64,000 nt of DNA from Niastella caeni. GTDB lineage: Bacteria; Bacteroidota; Bacteroidia; Chitinophagales; Chitinophagaceae. Each line of letters opens with the position of its first letter. Within the stretch, counting starts at the first letter, position 1. Positions 41,365 through 50,756 of the stretch are shown piece after piece. The DNA is taken from the NCBI RefSeq assembly GCF_004834005.1, contig NZ_STFF01000004.1:186001-250000 (forward strand), read 5' to 3'. A program made the position numbers and the translations under genes. A model generated the notes under the pieces. The model ran no database searches and was not told the DNA's origin. It saw only the letters and a list, made by a program, of their open reading frames with translations.

Positions 41365-43644
41365 TTACACTAAATCAAACCTGTCAAGGTTCATCACTTT
41401 ATTCCAGGCGGCTACAAAGTCTTTCACGAACTTTTCCTTTGCATCTGCGCTTCCGTACACTTCTGCAATAGCTCGCAGTTCTGAGTTAGAGCCAAATACG
41501 AGGTCTGCACGGCTGCCTGTCCATTTGGGTTGGCCGGTAGCGCGGTCGCTGCCTAAATACAGTTCTTTGTCTTCAGAAACAGCTTTCCAGGCTGTGTTCA
41601 TGTCGAGCAGGTTTACAAAGAAATCGTTGGTAAGCACACCGGGACGTGCAGTGAAAACACCATTTTTAGAACCATCGAAGTTGGTGTTCAGCACGCGCAT
41701 GCCACCCACCAATACCGTTAACTCTGGCGCTGTAAGCGTAAGCAAATGTGCTTTATCTATCAGCAACGCTTCGGTAGATGCTGGGAGTTTTGATTTGCGG
41801 TAGTTGCGGAAACCATCTGCAAGAGGTTCCAGGTAGCCAACTGATTCTACATCGGTTTGTTCCTGTGAGGCATCCATACGGCCAGGCGTAAACGGAACGG
41901 TGATCGCCTGTCCTGCGTCTTTCGCTGCTTTTTCAACACCTGCACAACCAGCCAGTACAATTAAGTCTGCCAGCGATACTTTTTTACCGCCTTTCTGGGC
42001 GCCATTAAATTCTTTTTGTATGCCCTCCAGTTTATTCAATACTTTCTGCAACTGCGCCGGGTTGTTTACGGCCCAGTCTTTTTGCGGAGCCAGCCTAATA
42101 CGCGCGCCGTTTGCTCCCCCACGTTTGTCGGATCCCCGGAAGGTAGAAGCCGAAGCCCATGCAGTGGAAACCAGTTCAGCTACGCTTAATCCGGATGCCA
42201 GTGCTTTTGCTTTTAATGCTGCAATATCATTGTCATCTATCAATGTATGGTTAACTGCGGGAATAGGGTCCTGCCAAAGCAGTTCTTCTGCCGGCACATC
42301 GGGGCCCAGGTAACGGGCACGTGGTCCCATATCGCGGTGCGTTAATTTAAACCATGCCCGCGCAAAGGCATCTGCAAATGCATCGGGGTTTTCCAAAAAG
42401 CGGCGGGATATTTTTTCGTAAGCGGGATCGAATCGTAAAGAGAGATCGGTGGTAAGCATGGTGGGCACCAGCTTTTTTGAACCATCATGCGCATGTGGGA
42501 TTATCGCGTCTGCATTTTTAGCTACCCATTGGTGTGCGCCACCCGGACTTTTTGACAATTCCCATTCAAAGCCAAACAGGTTTTCAAAGAAGTTATTGCT
42601 CCATTGAGTAGGCGTTTTCGTCCAGGTAACTTCAAGTCCACTGGTGATCGTATCGGCGCCTTTACCAGAACCAAAACTGTTGGCCCAGCCCAGGCCTTGC
42701 AATTCTATACCGGCAGCTTCAGGTTCTTTGCCTACATTGGGGCCGGCAGGTGCAGCGCCATGGGTTTTACCAAAACTGTGCCCCCCGGCTATCAACGCAA
42801 CTGTTTCTTCATCGTTCATTGCCATGCGCCCAAACGTATCGCGAATGTCTTTAGCGGCAGCTATGGGGTCTGGATTACCGTCAGGACCTTCGGGGTTTAC
42901 GTAGATCAAACCCATCTGCACGGCAGCCAGCGGGTTTTCCAGGTTGCGGGCGTGGATCTTCCCATCGGCATTGTCGTCTGACGAAACAACGCCATGTTCC
43001 TTTGGCACGCCTGGTGAACCATTGGCGTAACGAATGTCGCCGCCTAACCAGGTGGTTTCTGAACCCCAATACACATCTTCGTCCGGTTCCCATACGTCGG
43101 GGCGCCCACCGGCAAAGCCAAATGTTTTAAAACCCATTGATTCCAGCGCTACGTTCCCGGTAAGGATCATCAGGTCGGCCCAGGAGATCTTGTTGCCGTA
43201 TTTTTGTTTGACAGGCCAAAGCAGTCTGCGGGCTTTGTCGAGGCTCACATTATCGGGCCAGCTATTCAATGGGGCAAAACGTTGCTGTCCGGCGCCACCG
43301 CCGCCACGGCCATCATGCACCCGGTAGGTGCCGGCACTATGCCATGCCATGCGAATGAACAAAGGGCCATAATGCCCGAAGTCTGCCGGCCACCAGTCCT
43401 GCGAGTCGGTCATGAGTGCATGCAGGTCTTTTTTCACAGCTTCCAGGTCGAGGCTTTTAAATGCTTCGGTATAGTTAAACTCCCCGCCCATCGGGTTTGA
43501 TTTCTCCCCATGCTGACGCAGGATACTTATCTTTAACTGGTTAGGCCACCAGTCACGGTTCCTGGTTCCGCCACCGCCAACACTTTGCTTTAAACTGCCA
43601 TTATGAAAAGGGCACTTACTAATGTCTTTTGATTCTTTTTCCAT
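41365..43644 (-). CDS. katG: Catalase-peroxidase KatG
   Basis: A 759-residue bifunctional haem enzyme that removes hydrogen peroxide as catalase or peroxidase. The distal triad lies in R98-M-A-W101-H102-SAGTYR. The Tyr of the Met-Tyr-Trp cofactor is in LIYVNPEGP and the proximal His in GGHSFGKTHGA. The second, inactive peroxidase half follows from about residue 440 (DLIVLAGCAGVEKAAK). Length and ends match full KatG. There is no signal peptide. The upstream region carries an OxyR-like site. Confidence 0.97.
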   Translation of the reverse strand: MEKESKDISKCPFHNGSLKQSVGGGGTRNRDWWPNQLKISILRQHGEKSNPMGGEFNYTEAFKSLDLEAVKKDLHALMTDSQDWWPADFGHYGPLFIRMAWHSAGTYRVHDGRGGGGAGQQRFAPLNSWPDNVSLDKARRLLWPVKQKYGNKISWADLMILTGNVALESMGFKTFGFAGGRPDVWEPDEDVYWGSETTWLGGDIRYANGSPGVPKEHGVVSSDDNADGKIHARNLENPLAAVQMGLIYVNPEGPDGNPDPIAAAKDIRDTFGRMAMNDEETVALIAGGHSFGKTHGAAPAGPNVGKEPEAAGIELQGLGWANSFGSGKGADTITSGLEVTWTKTPTQWSNNFFENLFGFEWELSKSPGGAHQWVAKNADAIIPHAHDGSKKLVPTMLTTDLSLRFDPAYEKISRRFLENPDAFADAFARAWFKLTHRDMGPRARYLGPDVPAEELLWQDPIPAVNHTLIDDNDIAALKAKALASGLSVAELVSTAWASASTFRGSDKRGGANGARIRLAPQKDWAVNNPAQLQKVLNKLEGIQKEFNGAQKGGKKVSLADLIVLAGCAGVEKAAKDAGQAITVPFTPGRMDASQEQTDVESVGYLEPLADGFRNYRKSKLPASTEALLIDKAHLLTLTAPELTVLVGGMRVLNTNFDGSKNGVFTARPGVLTNDFFVNLLDMNTAWKAVSEDKELYLGSDRATGQPKWTGSRADLVFGSNSELRAIAEVYGSADAKEKFVKDFVAAWNKVMNLDRFDLV

Positions 43645-43694
43645 TGTTATAAGTTATGGTGAATGAACTAATTATTGCGCCTGGTTTTTTCAGG

Positions 43695-43710
43695 GTCATA
43701 AAATTATGAC
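43695..43710. promoter_or_regulatory. GTCATAA-N2-TTATGAC palindrome over the katG -7 region
   Basis: A 7-bp perfect inverted repeat overlaps a minus-strand TAATTTTA, a near match to the TAnnTTTG box. It lies about 50 bp upstream of the katG ATG and may be a second control site. Confidence 0.4.
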
Positions 43711-43728
43711 ATTGAGGTGATCAGCATA

Positions 43729-43764
43729 ATCGATTAATTCTATATTTCGATAGTTAAAACCTAT
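43729..43764. promoter_or_regulatory. OxyR-like binding site upstream of katG
   Basis: The right half ATAGTTAAAACCTAT (43750-43764) is a perfect match to the OxyR half-site ATAG-n-T-nnn-A-n-CTAT. The left half at 43729-43743 (ATCG..CTAT) matches in most positions. The gap between halves is 6 rather than 7 bp. It is centred about 100 bp upstream of the katG ATG, as expected for activation by OxyR. Confidence 0.6.
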
Positions 43765-43936
43765 AAGTTGTTTTTTTTTGCCGAAGGTTGATAGTCGAAA
43801 CAGGTTTTTAAATACATGCTTATGTTCAACATTATGTTGTTTTGGGAACGTTTGCATAAATAAAGGCATCATTAATTATTGCTATTAGATGAATATGGTA
43901 CTAACCTTGTTATACAAGTGCATCAATAAACATCTT

Positions 43937-45277
43937 ATGAAATCAAAATTCGTACCCTGGGCTATAAGCACAGCCATGTGCCTTACCGGTTTATCTGCAA
44001 ATAGTCAATGTGCGGTTGTTGGCTGGGCCAGTGAGAACGGCGGCGTAACCGGAGGCGGAACAGCAACGCCTGTCATTGTAACTAATTACACCGATCTTAA
44101 AGCCGCCATTACTTCAACGTCAGTTAAAGTGGTGCACGTTTCAGGAACTATTACTATTCCTTCTGGCGGCCGTATCAGTTTCCAGGATCAGTCAGACAAA
44201 ACTATTTTTGGTTTGCCAGGGGCTAAATTGGTATCAACTGACCTTACAACAAGCAATTCGGGCATCATCTACGTTAAGCGATGTACAAATGTCGTTTTCA
44301 GGAACCTCACGCTGGAAGGGCCCGGCGCCTACGACACAGATGGTTGGGATAACATGACCCTGGACAATTGTGCAAACGTGTGGGTAGATCATTGTGAATT
44401 TCAGGATGGACTCGATGGCAACTTCGATATTAAAAATATGTCGGATTACATTAGCGTAACCTGGTGCAAGTTCATTTACAACAAAGCGCCTATACCCGAT
44501 GGGCCTGGTGGTTCTGATGATCACCGCTTTTCTGACCTGTTTGGCTCCGGTGATGGCGCTACTACTGACAGGGGGCACCTGCGCGTTACCCTGCAAAATT
44601 GCTGGTGGGCACAGGGCTGTGTGGCACGTATGCCGAGGGTCCGATTTGGAAAAGTGCATGTGGCAAACAACCTGTTTAACAGCACCGTGGCGGCACAATG
44701 CGTTATGGCGGGTTTTGAAGCTGATCTGCTGGTTGAAAGTAACGTGTTTGAAAATGTTAAGAAGCCCATCGATAAGATGGATAATACATATACTGCCATT
44801 ACTGCGCGGGATAATGTTTTTACCAATACTACAGGCAATACAACCGGCAGTGGTACCGCATTTACGCCTCCGTATACACTAACCATAACACCGGTTGCAA
44901 ATGTAAAAGCTGCGGTTATGGCCGGCGCCGGCGCCACATTAACAGAGGATTGCCTTGGTGTATTGGATATAACGGGTACGCGTGATGGATCTACCCGGCT
45001 GGGAGACGAGCCTGCTGCCAATCGCATATCCATTTATCCCAATCCTGCTAAAGGCAAGGCCATAATAGCGGTTACATTGAAAAAGAATGAACAGGCTGTT
45101 ATTAGGGTTTATGATGCAAATGGTCGCCTGGTAGATAACTTACCTGTTGTTACAGCTTTTACAGCAGGCACGCAAAAAGTTCCTTACAGCCTGGCCGGAA
45201 AGGCGCCGGGCATTTATAACGTGTTTGTAACTACCGGCAAAGGCGTACAATCAACTTACAAACTTGTTGTACAATAG
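43937..45277 (+). CDS. Secreted pectate lyase, PL1 family, with type IX signal
   Basis: A 446-residue exported enzyme that cleaves polygalacturonate by beta-elimination. I use ATG 43937, which begins the signal peptide MKSKFVPWAISTAMCLTGLSA. The parallel beta-helix shows the calcium-binding VWVDHCEFQDGLDGNFDIKN region and the catalytic-Arg strand VARMPRVRFGKVHVANNLF. The final 80 residues (ISIYPNPAKGKAIIAV..TYKLVVQ) are a type A sorting domain. An intrinsic terminator follows. Confidence 0.92.
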   Translation: MKSKFVPWAISTAMCLTGLSANSQCAVVGWASENGGVTGGGTATPVIVTNYTDLKAAITSTSVKVVHVSGTITIPSGGRISFQDQSDKTIFGLPGAKLVSTDLTTSNSGIIYVKRCTNVVFRNLTLEGPGAYDTDGWDNMTLDNCANVWVDHCEFQDGLDGNFDIKNMSDYISVTWCKFIYNKAPIPDGPGGSDDHRFSDLFGSGDGATTDRGHLRVTLQNCWWAQGCVARMPRVRFGKVHVANNLFNSTVAAQCVMAGFEADLLVESNVFENVKKPIDKMDNTYTAITARDNVFTNTTGNTTGSGTAFTPPYTLTITPVANVKAAVMAGAGATLTEDCLGVLDITGTRDGSTRLGDEPAANRISIYPNPAKGKAIIAVTLKKNEQAVIRVYDANGRLVDNLPVVTAFTAGTQKVPYSLAGKAPGIYNVFVTTGKGVQSTYKLVVQ

Positions 45278-45320
45278 AAATATGCGGATTATTCAAGCCC
45301 TCAAAACAGGCTACATGACA

Positions 45321-45348
45321 AAAGCCCCGATGCAAGTCGGGGTTTTAC
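45321..45348 (+). terminator. Terminator of the pectate lyase gene
   Basis: CCCCGA and TCGGGG pair around TGCAAG, followed by TTTTACTTTTTATT. It starts 44 bp after the stop. Confidence 0.75.
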
Positions 45349-45502
45349 TTTTTATTAACCTTTAAATTTAAATAATAAACATAGGCTTTGCCTTCATTCA
45401 CTATTACATCGCAGTGCCCGCCGATAGCCCCATCGTCTTTATCGATGCCCGGTTCTTCCAGGATCCGAGTGTCAGTCCCATTTAACCACTTTTTCACATG
45501 CT
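45345..45502 (-). pseudogene. Glycoside hydrolase C-terminal fragment
   Basis: Minus-strand codons read VKKWLNGTDTRILEEPGIDK then DDGAIGGHCDVIVNEGKAYVYY and a stop at 45345-45347. The I-L-x-x-P-G-x-D-x-D-D-G-x-x-G-x-H-x-D-V-V/I-V pattern occurs near the end of five-bladed-propeller (GH43-like) hydrolases. Only about 50 codons remain. It lies directly behind the pectate lyase. Confidence 0.5.
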
Positions 45503-45931
45503 GGTATTCTAAATATATTTATTGGCAGATTTTGTCTTTAATAAAAAATAATTACCCGTCTCATTGATTTTTGTATATTGCATTAATCATTTGTTTATTG
45601 ACGTTATACTATAAACGTTTAATTTGGGAGCCCACCCCAAATTTGGATTGTTCGAATCAGACAATCAAACATCCTCACTGTTAAAAGACAATTACTTTCA
45701 GCCTGCAGCCTGCACCCGTTGGGTGTGCGCTGACGTTGCATGGCATATTGCTAAAGGAATACCGCGTTGGCAGTAACGGTATCCTGCTGATGTGGCATGC
45801 CCGTACGATGCCTATTGTTAACCTTAAAAAATCAAACATGAAGTGACTCCTTTAATTACCTGTTAGCATTTTATTTCCGAAAAACTATTGATCGAACATT
45901 TTTACACCAAACACTAAACTTTATTTTTTGT
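45503..45931. other. Intergenic stretch with one strong hairpin
   Basis: No gene is seen. AATTTGGG (45621-45628) pairs with CCCAAATT (45636-45643) around a 7-nt loop. Otherwise unremarkable; the promoter of the DNRLRE gene should be near 45900. Confidence 0.45.
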
Positions 45932-46945
45932 ATGAAAAAAGTGAATCAAACGCTTCTCCAATGCATGCTTGCCATGATGATTACTTCTTCCGGATACAGT
46001 CAGCTTGCACAAACCGAACTAACTTTACAACCCGGCGCCTGTCACGGTAAAGATTCCCGTGTTCAAACTATAAACGGTTCGCCCGCTGTTGCCAATACCA
46101 ACTATGGTAACTATGATCAGTTGGTTTCTGCTGCCTGGACATTTTCCGGTGCGGTTGGTTATGTAAGGTCGCTGGTTAATTTTACCGATCTGCAATTGAT
46201 CCCGCAGGGAACGGTTGTTTCTTATGCTTACCTTTCATTATATGGCGTTCCTACTTCTGCGGCTATTTCGCTGGGAAGTTATGGCGCCAATGCCTGCTAT
46301 GTGCAACGGATAACTTCTGCCTGGGACGAAAGCACGGTTACCTGGAATAACCAACCTTCCACTACCACCACCAACCAGGTTACCTTGCCCGGTTCCAATG
46401 GTGTGCAATGGAACTATAATGTTATTGATTTGAACGTTACTGCAATGGTGCAGGACCTTATTAATTTGCCGCCCGCCGATCGTAATGGCTTTTTCATCAG
46501 GTTGCAAACAGAAAGCTATTACAGGTCTATGTTGTTTGCCAGCAGCGATTATGCCGATGCTACCAAACACCCCAAATTGCGCATTGGCCTTACTTTCTGT
46601 TCATCCCTCGCGGCAAAAAAGTCTGCCAATGAAACCAGTGAAATTGTCAGTGATGTTCCTGGTCAGTCGGGTAAGTTTCAAAATGGAATTGCTGCCCTGG
46701 TAAAAACCAATTTACAGGCAGGTAATGTGAAGGTAGATTATGAATTAAGTAAAGAAGGAAAGACTGTTTTGCAAATTGTTTCTATAGACGGCGCCGTTTT
46801 AAAAACAATGAATGCCGACGGAACAAAGGGAAAGCACACAACAACTATTACGCTCGATAGTGAGGTGCTGAAAAACAGGATGGCGGTTTTGGTAGTACGT
46901 CAGGGTAACAGCGTTTCATCTCATCCATTTGTTATTGCACAATAA
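45932..46945 (+). CDS. Secreted DNRLRE-domain protein
   Basis: A 337-residue exported protein (N-terminal MKKVNQTLLQCMLAMMITSSG). Residues 22-225 are a DNRLRE (CBM96-like) beta-sandwich: NTNYGNYDQLVSAAWTFSG, RSLVNFTDLQLIP, ITSAWDESTVTWNNQP and the closing HPKLRI. These domains bind alginate-like or other polysaccharides. The C-terminal part (KVDYELSKEGKTVLQIVSIDG..VLVVRQGN) has the beta character of a sorting domain but lacks the YPNP motif. Lies downstream of the pectate lyase. Confidence 0.82.
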   Translation: MKKVNQTLLQCMLAMMITSSGYSQLAQTELTLQPGACHGKDSRVQTINGSPAVANTNYGNYDQLVSAAWTFSGAVGYVRSLVNFTDLQLIPQGTVVSYAYLSLYGVPTSAAISLGSYGANACYVQRITSAWDESTVTWNNQPSTTTTNQVTLPGSNGVQWNYNVIDLNVTAMVQDLINLPPADRNGFFIRLQTESYYRSMLFASSDYADATKHPKLRIGLTFCSSLAAKKSANETSEIVSDVPGQSGKFQNGIAALVKTNLQAGNVKVDYELSKEGKTVLQIVSIDGAVLKTMNADGTKGKHTTTITLDSEVLKNRMAVLVVRQGNSVSSHPFVIAQ

Positions 46946-46994
46946 GCAGTGGTAATTACCCTTAACCGTGTCATGGTTCGAAACCGTGGCGCGG

Positions 46995-48041
46995 TTAATT
47001 TTCAGGAACAGGAGTGAAAAATCGCCTTGCTCCTTCTCTCCCATTCTCTACCAATGCAGTGATCGTTTTCTTTGGCAGCTTTCGTACCCTGCCGGAGAGA
47101 TTCAAATTGTTAATAGCAATTGTTCTTCGCAAACAATCCGGATGCGTAACCTCCGGGTTGGCCTTATCGATCAGTGTGTGGTACAGCGCTTTTAAATAAT
47201 CACTCATGGTATAAATGGAAAACGGGTAAATGCCCGGCTGCTGTGCATTGTATTGAATTTGTTCGGGCATTTCCATCAGCAGTCCCAACGTTTCGGGGTT
47301 CTCGAACCGGGTTGTTGTAACTGCGCTATGATCATTTACATACCTGACCGAATCAAATAAAAATATCGGGTAATTGCTCAGTACGCCGCCATCTACCATA
47401 ACATGCAGTAATTGCCTGTCGTTCGGTTTTTCATATACTTTGCCGTTATCATCCATCAATACGGCCCGGTAGTACAGCGGAATGGATAACGAAATGCGGA
47501 CCGCATCACAAATACGCATCTGCGGATACGTCTCATGCGAAAAAACACGAAGCATCTGATAGGTAAGGTCGGTACCTGTTATATACAGGTCTTTATAACC
47601 CTTTTCGGCACTTTGTGCATGCAGTTCGGCAAATGTGATCTGGCCGTTACCGGTTTTGGCGGCAATCAGGTCTTCCATCCATTTAGCGATCTTTTCTCCT
47701 TTATACCACCCGAATTGTTTGCGCACCCGGCTGATGCCACCGACCACCGCCCAGCCGCCATCATTAAATTGTTTTAAAGGGATGTGCGAGGTTAGCTCAA
47801 TAATTTCACCCGAAGTATAACCCACCGCCAGCAGGGCTCCCTGTATAGCGCCAACAGAAGTGCCGGCCACCCGCTGAATGCCTTTCAAAATGCCCATGCT
47901 GTCAAGCACCTGTAAGGCGCCTGCATAAGCAAATCCCTTCACCCCTGCTCCTTCCATTACCAGGTTGCGATATCGTATGGTTTGAGAATAGCTGATACCA
48001 AAACCAATGATCAACACAGTTAGCAGGAGAATTTTCTTCAT
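46995..48041 (-). CDS. Patatin-like phospholipase
   Basis: A 348-residue lipid acyl hydrolase with an N-terminal signal (MKKILLLTVLIIGFGISYS). The oxyanion loop is GAGVKG, the nucleophile elbow G-T-S-V-G, and the catalytic Asp is in DGGVLSNYP, so the Ser-Asp dyad is complete. C-terminal helices mention no further domain. It likely acts in the periplasm on phospholipids or is surface exposed. It stands alone between convergent and divergent neighbours. Confidence 0.9.
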   Translation of the reverse strand: MKKILLLTVLIIGFGISYSQTIRYRNLVMEGAGVKGFAYAGALQVLDSMGILKGIQRVAGTSVGAIQGALLAVGYTSGEIIELTSHIPLKQFNDGGWAVVGGISRVRKQFGWYKGEKIAKWMEDLIAAKTGNGQITFAELHAQSAEKGYKDLYITGTDLTYQMLRVFSHETYPQMRICDAVRISLSIPLYYRAVLMDDNGKVYEKPNDRQLLHVMVDGGVLSNYPIFLFDSVRYVNDHSAVTTTRFENPETLGLLMEMPEQIQYNAQQPGIYPFSIYTMSDYLKALYHTLIDKANPEVTHPDCLRRTIAINNLNLSGRVRKLPKKTITALVENGREGARRFFTPVPEN

Positions 48042-48124
48042 CAGGCTGAATGTTTGAAGTACAAGATAGTTGAATCAATGGGCAATATGTAATGCGAAAT
48101 ACGATATAACAAGGTGTTAAGATT

Positions 48125-48592
48125 TCAATCGTGCGCTTTATCTCTCCAGTATTCCTTCGTTACCTTCTCTACCATTTCCTGCGTAATTGGTTTTTCCAGG
48201 CAATCCATAACCGAGGAATACGCGCGTGCCCGCTCTTTATCTTCTGCCTGCACCACACTGCTTAGCATAATGATCTTTGCGTTTTTCCATTTGTTTGTCG
48301 ATTCCAGGGAATCCAGAAATTCGAACCCGTCCATCTGCGGCATTCTGATGTCCAGGAAAATGATATCAGGGCAGCCGGTTTGTTGTATCAGGTCCAGGGC
48401 CATCCGGCCATCTTCGGCCACCATTATTTCTTTAGCGGCATGAATCTTTTGAAGAAGTATCCTGGAAAGAAAATTTGTAGCCTCATCATCATCGACGAGT
48501 AAAATTTTGTTGACTGGATGCATAGCCTTTCGGGAATTAATGCTGCGCAATATGGATTTCTCTTGTTGTTGTAACGGTTCAAAGATAAGCAT
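48125..48592 (-). CDS. Single-domain response regulator
   Basis: A CheY-like receiver without output domain. The acidic pocket is in ILLVDDDEATNFL, the phosphorylated Asp in IIFLDIRMPQMDGFEF, the switch Ser in IIMLSSV and the Lys in CLEKPI. It is typical of Bacteroidota regulators of the MNKVLLIDDDE type, for which the internal ATG at 48523 (MHPVNKILLVDDDE) is the more likely start. No histidine kinase is nearby, so it probably receives phosphate from a hybrid kinase elsewhere. Confidence 0.9.
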   Translation of the reverse strand: MLIFEPLQQQEKSILRSINSRKAMHPVNKILLVDDDEATNFLSRILLQKIHAAKEIMVAEDGRMALDLIQQTGCPDIIFLDIRMPQMDGFEFLDSLESTNKWKNAKIIMLSSVVQAEDKERARAYSSVMDCLEKPITQEMVEKVTKEYWRDKAHD

Positions 48593-48872
48593 TGTCAGTC
48601 AACTCAATATGCTATAAAATTATTATTCACTTTGTCATGTTATTGCTTTTTTGACGCGGTAAAAAATCCGGCTATTGCTTCCGCCTCTTTAATATTAATG
48701 TTTACACCGGTCATATACCGTGAAATTATATTGTTAAGCCTGCATCCTGCTTTCCGTTCATCAAAACAGCTATTTAATTTTCACAAGAATACTTTAATGA
48801 TCGGCGGGGAAAGCTGCAATTTTCAATAAACAAATCAAACGGCCATTTACTATCTTAGCTTCAAACCCTGCT

Positions 48873-49529
48873 ATGGCTAATTCTATTGCGCAAAAATTGA
48901 AGATCAAAGATGGTTTCACCCTGCGCACCATCAACGCGCCGGATGATTTTAAAAAGCACCTCGCTCCCCTGCCGGCTGAAGTAACTATTTCTTCCAGTGC
49001 GAAAAACTTCCAGCAAATTCACTGGTTCATTCTCAATAAAGCGCAACTGGATAAAGAACTGCCCAAAGTAATGCCGCTGGTTAAAGGAGAGGTGCTGTGC
49101 TGGTGCTACTATCCCAAGGGCACCTCAAAAATTCAGACCGACCTTACCCGCGATAAAGGCTGGGACAATCTTCTTAAGAACGATCAGTTTCATTGGATCA
49201 GTCTCATCTCTTTCAACGATACCTGGTCTGCGTTTGCATTCCGCTTTAAAACTGCGGCCGATGAAAAGAAGGCGGCTCAACCCAAGGAAAGACCGGTCCT
49301 CGATTATATAGACCCCAAACAAAAGATCGTTCGCCTGCCAGATGACCTGGCAGTAGTATTGTCAAAGAATAAAAAGGCCACCGCCTTCTTTGAGTCGCTT
49401 TCGTTTAGCAATAAGAAGGAATATGTGGAATGGATTGTTACTGCCAAACGCCCCGAAACCCGCCAGGAACGCATCACTGGTACCGTGGAGAGGTTATTGA
49501 AGGGTTGGAAGAACCCGAGGAATCTCTAA
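48873..49529 (+). CDS. YdeI/OmdA-family protein with N-terminal DUF3052-like domain
   Basis: A 218-residue cytoplasmic protein. Residues 1-135 are an alpha/beta domain (AQKLKIKDGFTLRTINAPDDF, IHWFILNKAQLDKEL, ISLISFNDTWSAFAFRFK). The C-terminal 70 residues are the OmdA module: LPDDLAVVLSKNKKATAFFESLSFSNKKEYVEWIVTA and RQERITGTVERLL. YdeI-type proteins are implicated in antimicrobial peptide or stress resistance in some bacteria; the role here is unknown. Confidence 0.82.
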   Translation: MANSIAQKLKIKDGFTLRTINAPDDFKKHLAPLPAEVTISSSAKNFQQIHWFILNKAQLDKELPKVMPLVKGEVLCWCYYPKGTSKIQTDLTRDKGWDNLLKNDQFHWISLISFNDTWSAFAFRFKTAADEKKAAQPKERPVLDYIDPKQKIVRLPDDLAVVLSKNKKATAFFESLSFSNKKEYVEWIVTAKRPETRQERITGTVERLLKGWKNPRNL

Positions 49530-49640
49530 AAGATTTTGAGATTTAGGAATTTCGGGATTTTGAGATTTTATCGTAATGCTCAATTCGAAGGAAATCACAA
49601 AATCTCTGGATCTCAAGATCAGAAACCTGCATCTTATCTC
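49530..49640. repeat. Low-complexity inverted repeat between convergent genes
   Basis: GATTTTGAGATTT occurs twice (near 49535 and 49557) and its approximate complement (AAATCACAAAATCTC) follows near 49593. The DNA can fold into a long imperfect hairpin and could end transcripts from both sides. Confidence 0.5.
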
Positions 49641-50756
49641 TTACTTCAACTCCACTTTCTTCCCGGTTTTAACAGCCTGGTAAATAGCATCAATTATCTT
49701 AAGGTCCCGCACGCCTTCTTCTCCATCTACCGGCACTATAGGCTGTTTGCCATCCAGGATAATGGCGGCCATTTCATCCATTTGTATTGTTTGATGGGTA
49801 GTATGCGGTTGTGTTAGCTCGCCTTTATTCGTTTTCCCCTTAATAGGGCCATAACCGGTTGCGGGCTGCAGTTCGCCAAATCCTTTATCACCATTTACAA
49901 AAAAGCGGTCGAGGTTATTCATATTGTAAGTGGATAAACAGGATGCTACCGCACCACCCGGAAAGCCCATTTCAAATTGTATGGTTTCATCAACCCCTGG
50001 TTTAAATTTTTGCGGATTGGTCTTTGTTTCCTGTGCCGTTATCCAAACCGGTTCCTCGCCTATCATATAACGCGCACCATTAATGGAATAGATCCCAATA
50101 TCCATCATGGCGCCGCCGCCGGCCAGTTGTTTGTTCAACCGCCATTGGGTGGGATCGCCGATCGTGAATCCGCTTAAGCCCTGGAAGAAAAGTATTTTTC
50201 CCAATTCCCCGTCTTTGCGCATGCGCACTATTTCAAGCGTTTTGGGTTCGAAATGCATTCTGTACCCCACCAGCAATTTTACATTCGCTTTTTTGCAGGC
50301 GTCTACCATCTCCTGCCCTTCCTTTGCGTTCACTGCCATCGGCTTTTCACAAATAACATGCTTACCCGCTTTTGCCACGCGTATCACCTGGTCGTGGTGC
50401 AGCCCATTGGGCGTTATCACGTATACTGCATCAATGTCGGGATTATCTTTAATGGCATCGAAGTTCTCGTAGTTGTAACAATTCTTTGCCGGTATATTGT
50501 ATTTCGACTGCCAGCTGGTGATCTTTGAAGGCGTACCGCTGATAACACCGGTTAGCCGGGCCCGTTTGCAATCTTTCATGGCCTCCGCAACCCGGGTGCC
50601 ATAGCTGCCCAACCCCATAATAGCTACGCGCAACGGCGGGCCATCATTCGTTTCTGTTGCCTGTTTTTCAATAGATAAGTGTGCTTCGGCCGGTAGCAAT
50701 GGAAAGGCAATTGCCGCAGCCGCCAGTTTTTGCAAAAAGTGCCGACGAGGATTCAT
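49641..50756 (-). CDS. Exported Gfo/Idh/MocA-family oxidoreductase
   Basis: A 371-residue NAD(P)-dependent sugar oxidoreductase-like protein. The N-terminus MNPRRHFLQKLAAAAIAFPLL carries the twin-arginine motif RRHFLQ, so it is likely folded with its cofactor and exported by Tat, like glucose-fructose oxidoreductase. The Rossmann motif is MGLGSYG, the active-site Lys is in CEKPMAVNAKEG, and GGGAMMDIGIYSINGARYMIG is the family's C-domain core. Substrate unknown; carbohydrate is likely. Confidence 0.9.
   Translation of the reverse strand: MNPRRHFLQKLAAAAIAFPLLPAEAHLSIEKQATETNDGPPLRVAIMGLGSYGTRVAEAMKDCKRARLTGVISGTPSKITSWQSKYNIPAKNCYNYENFDAIKDNPDIDAVYVITPNGLHHDQVIRVAKAGKHVICEKPMAVNAKEGQEMVDACKKANVKLLVGYRMHFEPKTLEIVRMRKDGELGKILFFQGLSGFTIGDPTQWRLNKQLAGGGAMMDIGIYSINGARYMIGEEPVWITAQETKTNPQKFKPGVDETIQFEMGFPGGAVASCLSTYNMNNLDRFFVNGDKGFGELQPATGYGPIKGKTNKGELTQPHTTHQTIQMDEMAAIILDGKQPIVPVDGEEGVRDLKIIDAIYQAVKTGKKVELK

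Noticed and set aside
42604..42981. Plus-strand open frames inside katG
   Set aside because: Shadows of the strongly conserved katG reading frame.
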